DNA from: Holosporales bacterium
GTDB lineage: Bacteria > Pseudomonadota > Alphaproteobacteria > UBA3830 > JAIRMZ01
Direction of reading: 5' to 3'
Length of the DNA stretch: 5,703 bases
Assembly (NCBI GenBank): GCA_031255325.1
Contig: JAIRST010000003.1
Span: 1-5,703 of the forward strand
This document shows, one piece after another, positions 1 to 5,458 of this stretch (position 1 is its first letter; each line of letters starts with the position of its first letter). The position numbers and the translations under genes are program-made. The notes under the pieces were generated by a model. It had not been told where the DNA came from. It saw only the letters and a list, made by a program, of their open reading frames with translations, and did not search any database.

Positions 1-1
1 G

Positions 2-253
2 GCAGGTTTTTTATACGACTGGAGCTGGTCGAGTACGTATGCGAGAGGACAAGCTGCTGTTTTGTTATGGATTGCCAGAGGGTTGGTACTATCCGCAGGA
101 TACACACTCAAATTGAATAATAATTTGAGTGAAACAAGCCCATTCCCTTTTGATGTTTTAGCCTTGTTGACTCCCGATAAAGCAACGTTTGTTAAGGACA
201 ATAGTGGAAGTATTGTTTTTGCTCCAATCCAAGATGCAAGCAAAGAAATTTAA
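2..253 (+). CDS. 3' end of an unrecognised gene (partial, enters from the left edge)
   Basis: A frame is open from the first bases of the window to a TAA at 251-253, giving 83 residues with no start that must be used. A TTG at 62 is possible, but the frame is already open upstream, so this is more likely a C-terminal fragment. The peptide has an aromatic, Ser-rich start (YDWSWSS), a hydrophobic stretch (QAAVLLWIARGLVLSAG) and a polar tail ending ASKEI. I do not recognise the family and see no catalytic motif. The inverted repeat at 317-349 lies 63 nt beyond the stop and could end its transcript, which mildly supports a real gene. It runs opposite to the Tol-Pal operon and is probably unrelated to it. 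It may also be a chance open frame or gene debris. Confidence 0.4.
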   Translation, partial: AGFLYDWSWSSTYARGQAAVLLWIARGLVLSAGYTLKLNNNLSETSPFPFDVLALLTPDKATFVKDNSGSIVFAPIQDASKEI

Positions 254-316
254 TCAAAGGATATTGAAGAATTTTGGAGAGAGTACTCTTACTGTTCTAA
301 AATTAAGAAGGAGCGC

Positions 317-349
317 AAATCCCCTGTGTACTTACCACACAGGGGATTT
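317..349. terminator. Perfect 13-bp inverted repeat, possible bidirectional terminator
   Basis: AAATCCCCTGTGT (317-329) and ACACAGGGGATTT (337-349) are exact reverse complements around a 7-nt loop (330-336). The stem has a GC-rich core closed by A/T pairs, so each strand reads a GC stem followed by ATTT. The T-tract is short and interrupted (ATTTCATC on plus), so it is a weaker terminator than the one after pal. Its place between the stop of the rightward partial gene at 253 and the end of the leftward operon fits a convergent terminator. A protein-binding palindrome is the alternative. Confidence 0.5.
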
Positions 350-760
350 CATCACAAAAACTGAAATTAATATTATATGGGCTTAAATGCGATTTACGGC
401 GAGCTCTTAAAATCACGCCAATGCATTATCTTAAAGCAAAGAGAATCTGGAGGCATGGAGTGAGTTCGCAAGGTTTAGATGGAGCGAGTGAAATTTTGTA
501 TGATTATATGTTGCAGGTTTTTGTCAACGTGAAGTGTGATAGGAACACTATGCACCGTGCCTCGTGCTACCGGTCGCGGTTTTATATTGTATGGGGAATG
601 AGCAATTATATAGGTTTTTTTGCGTCCTCTATTGCCTGTTTTCCTCTTATCAATTCTCAAAAGCTCCTCCTTCTTTCACAATAGCCTATTCTCGCGATTT
701 TAAAAATCCACTATAACGCACCATAGATTGTCCTGAAATCCTACAAGATTATCATCTTCA
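350..760. other. Intergenic stretch without a supportable gene
   Basis: Both strands have open frames of 60-90 codons here (421-684 plus, 475-660 minus). They overlap each other, lack good ribosome binding sites and have compositions I cannot match to any family. A short GC-rich patch at 551-580 contains a small ACCG/CGGT hairpin followed by T-rich sequence, too small to call an RNA gene. No tRNA-like cloverleaf or insertion-sequence end was seen. It may be decayed coding DNA. The cpoB/ybgF gene that often follows pal is not found here. Confidence 0.5.
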
Positions 761-800
761 AAAGAAAAAAGCCCTCAGCACGAACTGAAGGCTCTTCTTT
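761..800 (-). terminator. Intrinsic terminator of the tol-pal operon
   Basis: Read on the minus strand, AGCCTTCAG (793-785) pairs with CTGAGGGCT (778-770) across a 6-nt loop TTCGTG. This makes nine pairs including one G-T wobble. TTTTTTCTTT follows (770-761), and the A-rich sequence before the stem can extend pairing into the T-tract. It begins about 20 nt after the pal stop codon. This is a textbook Rho-independent terminator and marks the operon end, so no further gene is expected in the same transcript. Confidence 0.9.
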
Positions 801-816
801 GATCAGGGAGTTCTTT

Positions 817-1287
817 TTATTGAACGACAGTAACGGCTGTTCTGTTTTGTCTCCAGAACTCTTCTTTATTTGCGCCAAGGATCTCAAACGGACGGTCTTT
901 CCCACAGGAATAGCCTCGTATATGATTTTCACTCACCCCATAATCAACAAGGAAACCAATAGCTTGGTTTGCTCGACGCTCACCCAGCGCTAAGTTGTAC
1001 TCTCGCGTACCTCGCTCGTCGCAATGCCCTTCGACAACAAACTCTTTGTCTGGATGCGCTTTCCACCAGGCTGCCTGACGCTCAAGCGTTGCTTTTGCTT
1101 CAGGAGAGAGGTCATGCTTGTTTAGCTCAAAGAATACACGATCCCCTGCTGTTGCAATAAAATCTGCTGCTGTTCCTGTATCAACCTGAGCAGAATCCTC
1201 TGTCGTCGTTATGGCTTCTTCTTTATCAGAGTCGCACGCTGCTAACGCAAGACATCCTACTAAAGCTCCAAAATATCTAAGCTTCAT
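817..1287 (-). CDS. pal: Pal, peptidoglycan-associated outer-membrane lipoprotein
   Basis: Pal anchors the Tol machine to the cell wall: its lipid sits in the membrane and its OmpA-like domain binds peptidoglycan, with TolB competing for that domain. The 156-residue product has a lipoprotein signal peptide (MKLRYFGALVGCLALAAC) with lipobox LAAC and acylated Cys18. An acidic, Thr-rich linker (about 19-42) follows, then the OmpA_C domain (about 43-156). The peptidoglycan-binding signature GHCDERGT (87-94) and LGERRAN (101-107) are intact, including Asp90 and Arg105. Length is normal for the family. The start is ATG, with GAGG seven bases upstream. It is the last operon gene, 96 nt after tolB, followed by a strong terminator. 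Odd points are Asp19 at lipoprotein position +2, a retention signal in E. coli, and Cys128 in YSCGK where Tyr is common. Identity is secure. Confidence 0.97.
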   Translation of the reverse strand: MKLRYFGALVGCLALAACDSDKEEAITTTEDSAQVDTGTAADFIATAGDRVFFELNKHDLSPEAKATLERQAAWWKAHPDKEFVVEGHCDERGTREYNLALGERRANQAIGFLVDYGVSENHIRGYSCGKDRPFEILGANKEEFWRQNRTAVTVVQ

Positions 1288-1293
1288 TGTTTA

Positions 1294-1298
1294 TCCTC
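1294..1298 (-). promoter_or_regulatory. Ribosome binding site of pal
   Basis: On the minus strand GAGGA lies six bases before the pal ATG. This is the clearest Shine-Dalgarno in the operon together with that of tolQ. It shows that pal is initiated independently rather than by coupling to tolB, whose stop is 96 nt away. The gap between tolB and pal contains GC-rich sequence and no convincing -10/-35 pair, so I do not call a separate pal promoter. Confidence 0.65.
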
Positions 1299-1383
1299 AC
1301 TATTTACAAAATCAACTAACCAACAATCGACCCCCACGCACCACGCGCACGAGCGAATTTACTCGAATTCTAACGCCTATTTA

Positions 1384-2712
1384 TTACTGAATCAAGGATG
1401 ACCACGCAGCATCCGAAGCTTCTTGAGGTGTAGGAACAGGCCGTTCATTATACCCTGTGACATCTATGCTATAGAGATGTGTTTTTCCGTTAAGCTCTTG
1501 ACGCGTAAACATTAAAACACGACCATTCGGTGCCCATGTAGGACACTCTACCAAGTACCCTTTAGCAATCATGCGCTGACCCGTTCCATCGGGGCGCATC
1601 ACACCAATGTAAAAATCTCCTGGTGTCAACCATGTAAAGGCAATCCAATCGCCTCGTGGAGACCAAACAGGTGTAGCAAACCGTCCTTGTCCAAAAGATA
1701 AACGCCGCACATCTGTTCCGTCTGCGTTCATGATATATAGTTGTTGCGATCCTCCTCGATCAGAATTAAAGACAATTCGTCGTCCATCCGGCGAGTAACA
1801 AGGAGACGTGTCTATGCAGTTCTCATGCGTTAAGCGCCGCATAACGCGCGTGCGCAAATCAAATGTATAAATAGAGGAAATTCCTTTGTGCACAATGCTG
1901 AAAATTAAACTTTGACCATCTGGGGCATATCGAGGAGCAAAAGAGATTCCTCGTACATTTCCGATGGCATCTGTACGTCCTGTTTGCAGATTAAAGCGGT
2001 AAATACGCCCTCCTCTAGAGGACCTGCGTCCGCGCGCATTGACGGCTTCAAGATATGTAAAATAAGTGATTTCTTGATCAACAGGAGAAAAGCGCGGTGT
2101 AATCACAAGCGTGTTTCCACGCGTTAAAAACTTATGGTTAGCGCCATCACGATCCATGATGGCTAAACGCTTCGTTCTGCGCTTTCCTTTACGTGTTTCA
2201 GCAATATATACAATTCGTGAGTTGAAATAGGGCTTTTCTCCCGTAACTCGTGTATAGACTGTATCCGCCACCATATGTGCCATTTGGCGCCATCCTTTGG
2301 CACGTCCTGACAAGGAAAACTGATCTAAAACCTGTTGCGAAATAACATCATATACTTTAAAGGTGACGTCTATTTTGTCTCCCGCAAGCGTAACATTGCC
2401 ATGTAAAAGAATTTGAGCATGAATAAGATGCCAGTCCTTAAATTGCGGCCTCGTTGCAAAAGAAGGAAAAGATTGGATATAAGCTTGTGGATTAATCAAA
2501 GTAAATAACCCAGAACTTTCCAGGTCTCGTGCAACAACGTAGGCAATATCGTTGGCCAAGGGTGTACTGCCATGAAAATTAGGAATAGCTATTTGTGTCG
2601 GTTTCATTACACCACGATTGATGTCGATAACGACCTCTGCTGTTGCTAAGAAACGGCCTGCAAGGCAGCATCCTCCTATAAGAAAATTAATGAAAAAACG
2701 TTGAAAATTCAT
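1384..2712 (-). CDS. tolB: TolB, periplasmic beta-propeller protein of the Tol-Pal system
   Basis: TolB is the periplasmic shuttle that binds Pal through its beta-propeller and TolA through its N-terminal tail, controlling whether Pal grips peptidoglycan. The 442-residue product has a Sec signal peptide with probable cleavage ATA|EV after residue 25, leaving the mature EVVIDINRG tail typical of TolB. An alpha/beta domain spans about 26-160 and a six-bladed propeller about 163-440. Repeated blade motifs are visible: IMDRDGANHKFLT (185-197), TPRFSP (205-210), YAPDG (262-266), YSPDG (306-310) and WSPRGDW (350-356). Length fits the family. The start ATG overlaps the tolA stop as ATGA. Its Shine-Dalgarno is weak and distant (AAAGGA), so coupling to tolA is likely. 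Two tandem TAA codons end it. Odd points are an Arg-rich insertion near 222-236 and an Arg inside the signal peptide (Arg20), after an IGGC that mimics a lipobox. Confidence 0.97.
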   Translation of the reverse strand: MNFQRFFINFLIGGCCLAGRFLATAEVVIDINRGVMKPTQIAIPNFHGSTPLANDIAYVVARDLESSGLFTLINPQAYIQSFPSFATRPQFKDWHLIHAQILLHGNVTLAGDKIDVTFKVYDVISQQVLDQFSLSGRAKGWRQMAHMVADTVYTRVTGEKPYFNSRIVYIAETRKGKRRTKRLAIMDRDGANHKFLTRGNTLVITPRFSPVDQEITYFTYLEAVNARGRRSSRGGRIYRFNLQTGRTDAIGNVRGISFAPRYAPDGQSLIFSIVHKGISSIYTFDLRTRVMRRLTHENCIDTSPCYSPDGRRIVFNSDRGGSQQLYIMNADGTDVRRLSFGQGRFATPVWSPRGDWIAFTWLTPGDFYIGVMRPDGTGQRMIAKGYLVECPTWAPNGRVLMFTRQELNGKTHLYSIDVTGYNERPVPTPQEASDAAWSSLIQ

Positions 2713-3707
2713 AATCTTAACGCATCCTTTGGATCAAAACGCAATCTAAACGAGCGAAGTAATTCTAATTTGTTTGGTGGAATTTTTAAAGGGCTTGCAA
2801 TGCGCACAGCACGCTGCGCACTTTCAGCAGCAGCCCGATAAAGAGGATCTTTTTTATAGCGCACTTCATCTAAAATTTGAATACTTGTCACCGTGCCATC
2901 TTCTTGCATTAAAATACGTAATTCTACAATTAAATTCTCAGCATCGGTAACCCCTCCTGGAATTGACCAATGCGGGTAAATTTGCTGGCGAATAAAATCT
3001 TCTTCTCCGGCAGAAAGCCTTCCTTGCAAAGCGCCACGAGCGATGCCTTTTCGAGATTTTCCAGGTGCTTTTCCTTTACGTTTTTCAGAAGTAAATTTTT
3101 GGAATTTTTTCCTTTTGTTTTTCTCAACATCTTTCAAAACACCCAGAAAATCTTCTTGCATAGATTCTTCCGTGTCAACCAGCGCATCAAGCTTTTGTTT
3201 CTGTTTCTGCGAAGCTTTTTCTTTGGGCTTGATGGGAGGAGGGGAAGCTTTTTGCAACTTCTCCTCAGCAGAATCCTCCTTTGGCTGAGGCTCTGGTAGT
3301 GGAGCAAGAGCAGGGGCAGGGGCAGGGATAGACTCCGGAATAGATTCAGACGCTTCTTTAGCGGTAAGAGGGAGAGGATCCGGCTCTATAGGAACTGAAG
3401 CAGTAGGATGTTGAGGTTCCTCTAGTGAGGAAAGTGGGACGTTCTCTGCTGCTGTAGATTCTGATTGTTCAGAAACAGGAAGCGTCTCTTCCATGTCACC
3501 TTCTGGCGTTCCTAAAGGAGCTGGGTCTTCGGATACAACATCTGTAAACGCAATTCCAATAGGAACAACCTCAGCTGGAGGAGACGACAAATGTATCGAT
3601 GGTCCCAGGATGCATCCTAAGCTGATTGCAAAGTGCAACCCAAGCGACAATTTCCAACCTCTGGCAAGGAAAGAAGGCGTTTCTGTGTCAAAACTTGGCT
3701 TTAGCAT
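2709..3707 (-). CDS. tolA: TolA, force-transducing protein of the Tol-Pal system (TonB-like C-terminus)
   Basis: TolA carries proton-motive-force energy from TolQ-TolR across the periplasm to TolB and Pal. From the ATG at 3707 it has 332 residues. A short cytoplasmic N-terminus precedes one membrane segment (about 19-38) that keeps Ser21 and His25 at the spacing of the TolA/TonB SHLS motif. A Pro/Glu/Ser-rich spacer (about 43-160) follows, then a Lys-rich, probably helical part (about 160-225). The C-terminal TolA/TonB domain spans about 238-332 and includes DAENLIVELRI, EDGTV, LYRAAAESAQRAV and SPLKIPP. This C-domain is of the alphaproteobacterial type, but both expected Cys are replaced (His246 before Trp, Ala304 before SPL). 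I chose the ATG at 3707, which overlaps tolR by 20 nt. An in-frame GTG at 3767 would add 20 residues and overlap tolR by 80 nt. tolB starts at its stop codon. The spacer is poorly conserved in any TolA, so assignment rests on the membrane segment, C-domain and operon. Confidence 0.93.
   Translation of the reverse strand: MLKPSFDTETPSFLARGWKLSLGLHFAISLGCILGPSIHLSSPPAEVVPIGIAFTDVVSEDPAPLGTPEGDMEETLPVSEQSESTAAENVPLSSLEEPQHPTASVPIEPDPLPLTAKEASESIPESIPAPAPALAPLPEPQPKEDSAEEKLQKASPPPIKPKEKASQKQKQKLDALVDTEESMQEDFLGVLKDVEKNKRKKFQKFTSEKRKGKAPGKSRKGIARGALQGRLSAGEEDFIRQQIYPHWSIPGGVTDAENLIVELRILMQEDGTVTSIQILDEVRYKKDPLYRAAAESAQRAVRIASPLKIPPNKLELLRSFRLRFDPKDALRL
3310..3327. repeat. Three tandem GCAGGG hexamers inside tolA
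   Basis: Three exact copies of GCAGGG stand side by side and encode the Pro-Ala-Pro-Ala-Pro-Ala part of the TolA spacer on the minus strand. Related AGAGCA/GGAGCA units lie just to the left. Because the unit is six bases, slippage would change spacer length by two residues without a frameshift. Confidence 0.6.
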
Positions 3708-4149
3708 GAGATGCGTTTTGCTTCTTCGGCGTTTCTGCAATAAGGATAATACGCTTAAACCCAGCACGGTTAATAAGGCTCATGACTTCGAGAATACAAC
3801 CATAGGAAAGCTGTTGACTTCCATGGATATGAATACGCGTCTCAGCATTCGCATTTGTAATAGCTATTAATTTAGGAACCAAGGTTTCCAGATCCATAGG
3901 TGTATCGCCATGAGGAGTACTCAAGAAAATTTTTCTTTCCGCTGTGACGACGATATTTAAAGGATCTTCCTTTTCTGCAAGAGGGAGAGCATGTGTTTGA
4001 GGCAGATCTACCTTAACGCCAACATTCAAAATAGGAGCTGTTACCATAAAAATAACCAGCAGAACGAGCATCACATCAATAAAGGGGGTGACATTAATGT
4101 CACTAATAGGGCGCCGTTGTAAATGGCGCCATTTCTGAGTACGCCTCAT
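3688..4149 (-). CDS. tolR: TolR, inner-membrane ExbD-family motor subunit
   Basis: TolR forms, with TolQ, the proton-conducting stator complex that energises TolA. A TolR dimer sits inside the TolQ ring. The 153-residue product has a basic cytoplasmic N-terminus (1-13) and the conserved segment SDINVTPFIDVMLVLLVIFMV, in which Asp25 is the proton-carrying Asp (Asp23 in E. coli). A single membrane helix (about 22-40) and a periplasmic ExbD-like domain (about 45-140) follow. That domain ends with the family-typical YGCILEVMSLINRAGFKRIILIAE pattern (116-139), split here by ordinary variation. Length is normal. The start ATG overlaps the tolQ stop as ATGA and has no strong Shine-Dalgarno, so translation is probably coupled to tolQ. 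The TolR consensus usually has a charged R-A-D/G-D/K turn before xxYG; here it reads HGSQQLSYG. ExbD is the only serious alternative, and the operon excludes it. Confidence 0.96.
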   Translation of the reverse strand: MRRTQKWRHLQRRPISDINVTPFIDVMLVLLVIFMVTAPILNVGVKVDLPQTHALPLAEKEDPLNIVVTAERKIFLSTPHGDTPMDLETLVPKLIAITNANAETRIHIHGSQQLSYGCILEVMSLINRAGFKRIILIAETPKKQNASHAKAKF

Positions 4150-4895
4150 AGGGATGATTTTTCTTCAAGCTGACGCGATAAAACAACCAAAAATTCGTCG
4201 ATAAAACGATCAAGACACGTCGCGTAAGCATCCACTTCATGCGAAAATTTGTTATAAGCCATCGCAGCAGGAATGCAGGCAAGTAGCCCTAACGCTGTTG
4301 TGAAAAGGGCTTCTGCTATGCCAGGCGCTACAGTCACTAAACTGGCGTTTTGTTCTAAACCAATAGAATCAAAACTTGTCATAACGCCCCATACCATGCC
4401 AAACAGACCAATAAAAGGCGACGAAGAGCTAACTGTTGCCAGGAAAGAAACTCCCTCCTCCACAAAAACCATTTCTTGCGTTGCTGTTAAACTCATTAAA
4501 CGCTCGATTCGTTCTTGAAGCGCTTTTTTTACGTCAAAAGAAGCTCCCATGATGTTTTTCGAAAGGGCGCGTTTCCACTCACGCATAGCTGCAACGAAAA
4601 TCGTTGAAAAGGGATCGCTTGGCGTATCTCCAATGCGCTCATACAGAGTATCTAAAGAAGACCCAGACCAGAAAGCTTTTTCAAAATGACGCGCATGGTA
4701 TTTCAGCCGGCGCAAATGTGCGAGCTTAGAAAAAATAATCGTCCAACTCCAAAACGATGCTGCGATAAGGATGAGCATCACGCCTTTCACGACAAAAGAT
4801 GCTCCGAAGAACATGCCAAAAAACGACATTCCTCCGGAGTGCTGAGCCATCGATGTTACATCAACAGCTGTTGTTGCAGTAGCTACTGGATCCAT
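4146..4895 (-). CDS. tolQ: TolQ, inner-membrane ExbB/MotA-family motor subunit
   Basis: TolQ forms the pentameric inner-membrane ring around TolR and, with TolR Asp25, makes the proton path that drives TolA. The 249-residue product has a periplasmic N-terminus and three membrane helices at about 34-56, 148-174 and 187-215. A long cytoplasmic loop lies between helices 1 and 2. The MotA/ExbB signature is clear: SPFIGLFG (159-166), VWGVM (168-172), TVAPGIAEALFTTALGL (188-204) and IPAAMAYN (208-215). Thr200 matches E. coli Thr178 of the channel. The Thr matching E. coli Thr145 (GTVWG) is replaced by Met167 (GMVWG), which is unusual and may alter the channel. The start ATG has AAAGG seven bases upstream. 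It is the first operon gene, and tolR begins at its stop codon. No ybgC lies upstream in the window. Identity is secure. Confidence 0.97.
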   Translation of the reverse strand: MDPVATATTAVDVTSMAQHSGGMSFFGMFFGASFVVKGVMLILIAASFWSWTIIFSKLAHLRRLKYHARHFEKAFWSGSSLDTLYERIGDTPSDPFSTIFVAAMREWKRALSKNIMGASFDVKKALQERIERLMSLTATQEMVFVEEGVSFLATVSSSSPFIGLFGMVWGVMTSFDSIGLEQNASLVTVAPGIAEALFTTALGLLACIPAAMAYNKFSHEVDAYATCLDRFIDEFLVVLSRQLEEKSSL

Positions 4896-4902
4896 GAATT
4901 TA

Positions 4903-4907
4903 CCTTT
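4903..4907 (-). promoter_or_regulatory. Ribosome binding site of tolQ
   Basis: On the minus strand AAAGG stands seven bases before the tolQ ATG at 4895. It supports this start over the internal Met codons at residues 16 and 23 and is the main translation entry point for the coupled tolQ-tolR-tolA-tolB block. Confidence 0.6.
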
Positions 4908-4912
4908 GTAAG

Positions 4913-4942
4913 ATTATATATACTGCTTTAAGACTTTCATAG
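4913..4942 (-). promoter_or_regulatory. Possible tolQ promoter (TATATAAT box, weak -35)
   Basis: The minus strand carries TATATATAAT about 18 nt before the tolQ start, including an exact TATAAT at 4918-4913. If the overlapping TATATA is taken as -10, a poor -35 (TTTCTA) lies 17 bases further upstream. The leader would then be only about 10-14 nt, putting the ribosome binding site close to the 5' end. A second weak pair, TTGTCC near 4980 with TATCTC after a 16-nt gap, is also possible. AT-rich DNA gives such boxes by chance. Confidence 0.3.
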
Positions 4943-5266
4943 AAAGGATTTTTTAGAGATAACCTGTGCGGAGGAATGGACAACTTTATAAAATAAGATC
5001 TATGAGTAATTCACGATAAATTTTTAGGCACAAACGCATGAGATATTATTAGAGACAGGACTAATAAAAGAGAGGGAACGGGGAAAGAGCAAGTAGTGTG
5101 TGTCAGAGGGGGTAGGCAAGGACGGAGTTATCCGGGTCAAGAAAAGATATTCGCGCAAAGCTTGCTACAGGAGGTCAAATGGAAGGAGATAGGTAGGGAG
5201 AAGTACACAGAAGCCGTGGGACTGTTTCTGTGATGTATACTAGGAAGGATGCGGGTTCAGGAGGGT
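4943..5266. other. Gene-poor region upstream of tolQ with a purine-rich block
   Basis: No ORF of useful length and no RNA family was recognised here. The plus strand is strikingly purine-rich, for example 26 purines in 28 bases at 5066-5093, and G-rich blocks recur to about 5265. Two small inverted repeats are visible. One is TTATTAG/CTAATAA (5046-5052 and 5061-5067, 8-nt loop). The other is CACAGAA/TTCTGTG (5206-5212 and 5226-5232, 13-nt loop). Neither is followed by a T-tract on plus. Two AGGAGG-like sequences (5169-5174 and 5259-5264) stand very close to ATG codons; the first opens only a five-residue frame. The block could be decayed DNA, a long leader or an unrecognised RNA. Confidence 0.4.
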
Positions 5267-5416
5267 ATGGAGTACAAAGAGCAACATTTAGTAGAATTTT
5301 TTTTAGTACAATCAAGCGTTACAGATGCATATTTTCTAAATTTTGTAAAACTTTCTCAATATAATGCGCTTCCCAATCAAAGCAACTATTGGAAATATCT
5401 GTGTCTTGACTTTTAA
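5267..5416 (+). CDS. Weak small ORF, 49 residues, unrecognised
   Basis: ATG at 5267 opens 49 codons to TAA at 5414-5416, and an in-frame ATG at 5249 would give 55. The product starts MEYKEQHLVEFFLVQSS and is rich in aromatic residues (Tyr, Phe, Trp). AGGAGG lies only two bases before the ATG at 5267, closer than an efficient Shine-Dalgarno normally sits; AGGAAGG is likewise immediately before the ATG at 5249. No signal peptide or known motif is seen. In AT-rich DNA an ORF of this size is expected by chance, so this is a candidate only. Confidence 0.15.
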   Translation: MEYKEQHLVEFFLVQSSVTDAYFLNFVKLSQYNALPNQSNYWKYLCLDF

Positions 5417-5458
5417 ATTAAAATTGATCCACTTATAAAATAAACCTGAAATTAAACG

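Noticed and set aside
421..684. Open frame of 87 codons on plus, overlapping a 61-codon frame on minus (475-660)
   Set aside because: No usable ribosome binding site, no recognisable motif, and two antisense frames in the same DNA. Most likely chance frames in non-coding sequence.
1288..1383. Promoter for pal in the tolB-pal gap
   Set aside because: Only poor -10/-35 matches were found; GC-rich GTGCG repeats and a 5-bp GAATT/AATTC hairpin are too weak to call.
2970..3299. Plus- and minus-strand frames inside tolA (for example a Phe/Ser-rich 109-codon frame)
   Set aside because: Composition is the complement of the Lys/Glu-rich TolA spacer; these are shadows.
3708..3767. GTG start at 3767 for tolA giving 352 residues
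   Set aside because: It would overlap tolR by 80 nt and add a 20-residue extension (LGLSVLSLLQKRRRSKTHL) unlike TolA N-termini. The ATG at 3707 gives a normal short cytoplasmic tail before the membrane helix.
3493..3870. 125-codon plus-strand frame across tolA and tolR
   Set aside because: Antisense shadow of two secure minus-strand genes, with no family match.
5221..5280. GGGTTC segment near 5253 as a tRNA T-loop
   Set aside because: No matching acceptor, D or anticodon arms could be folded around it.
4986..5443. The 11-mer TTATAAAATAA at 4986-4996 and again at 5433-5443
   Set aside because: Low-complexity AT sequence expected by chance; no flanking similarity.
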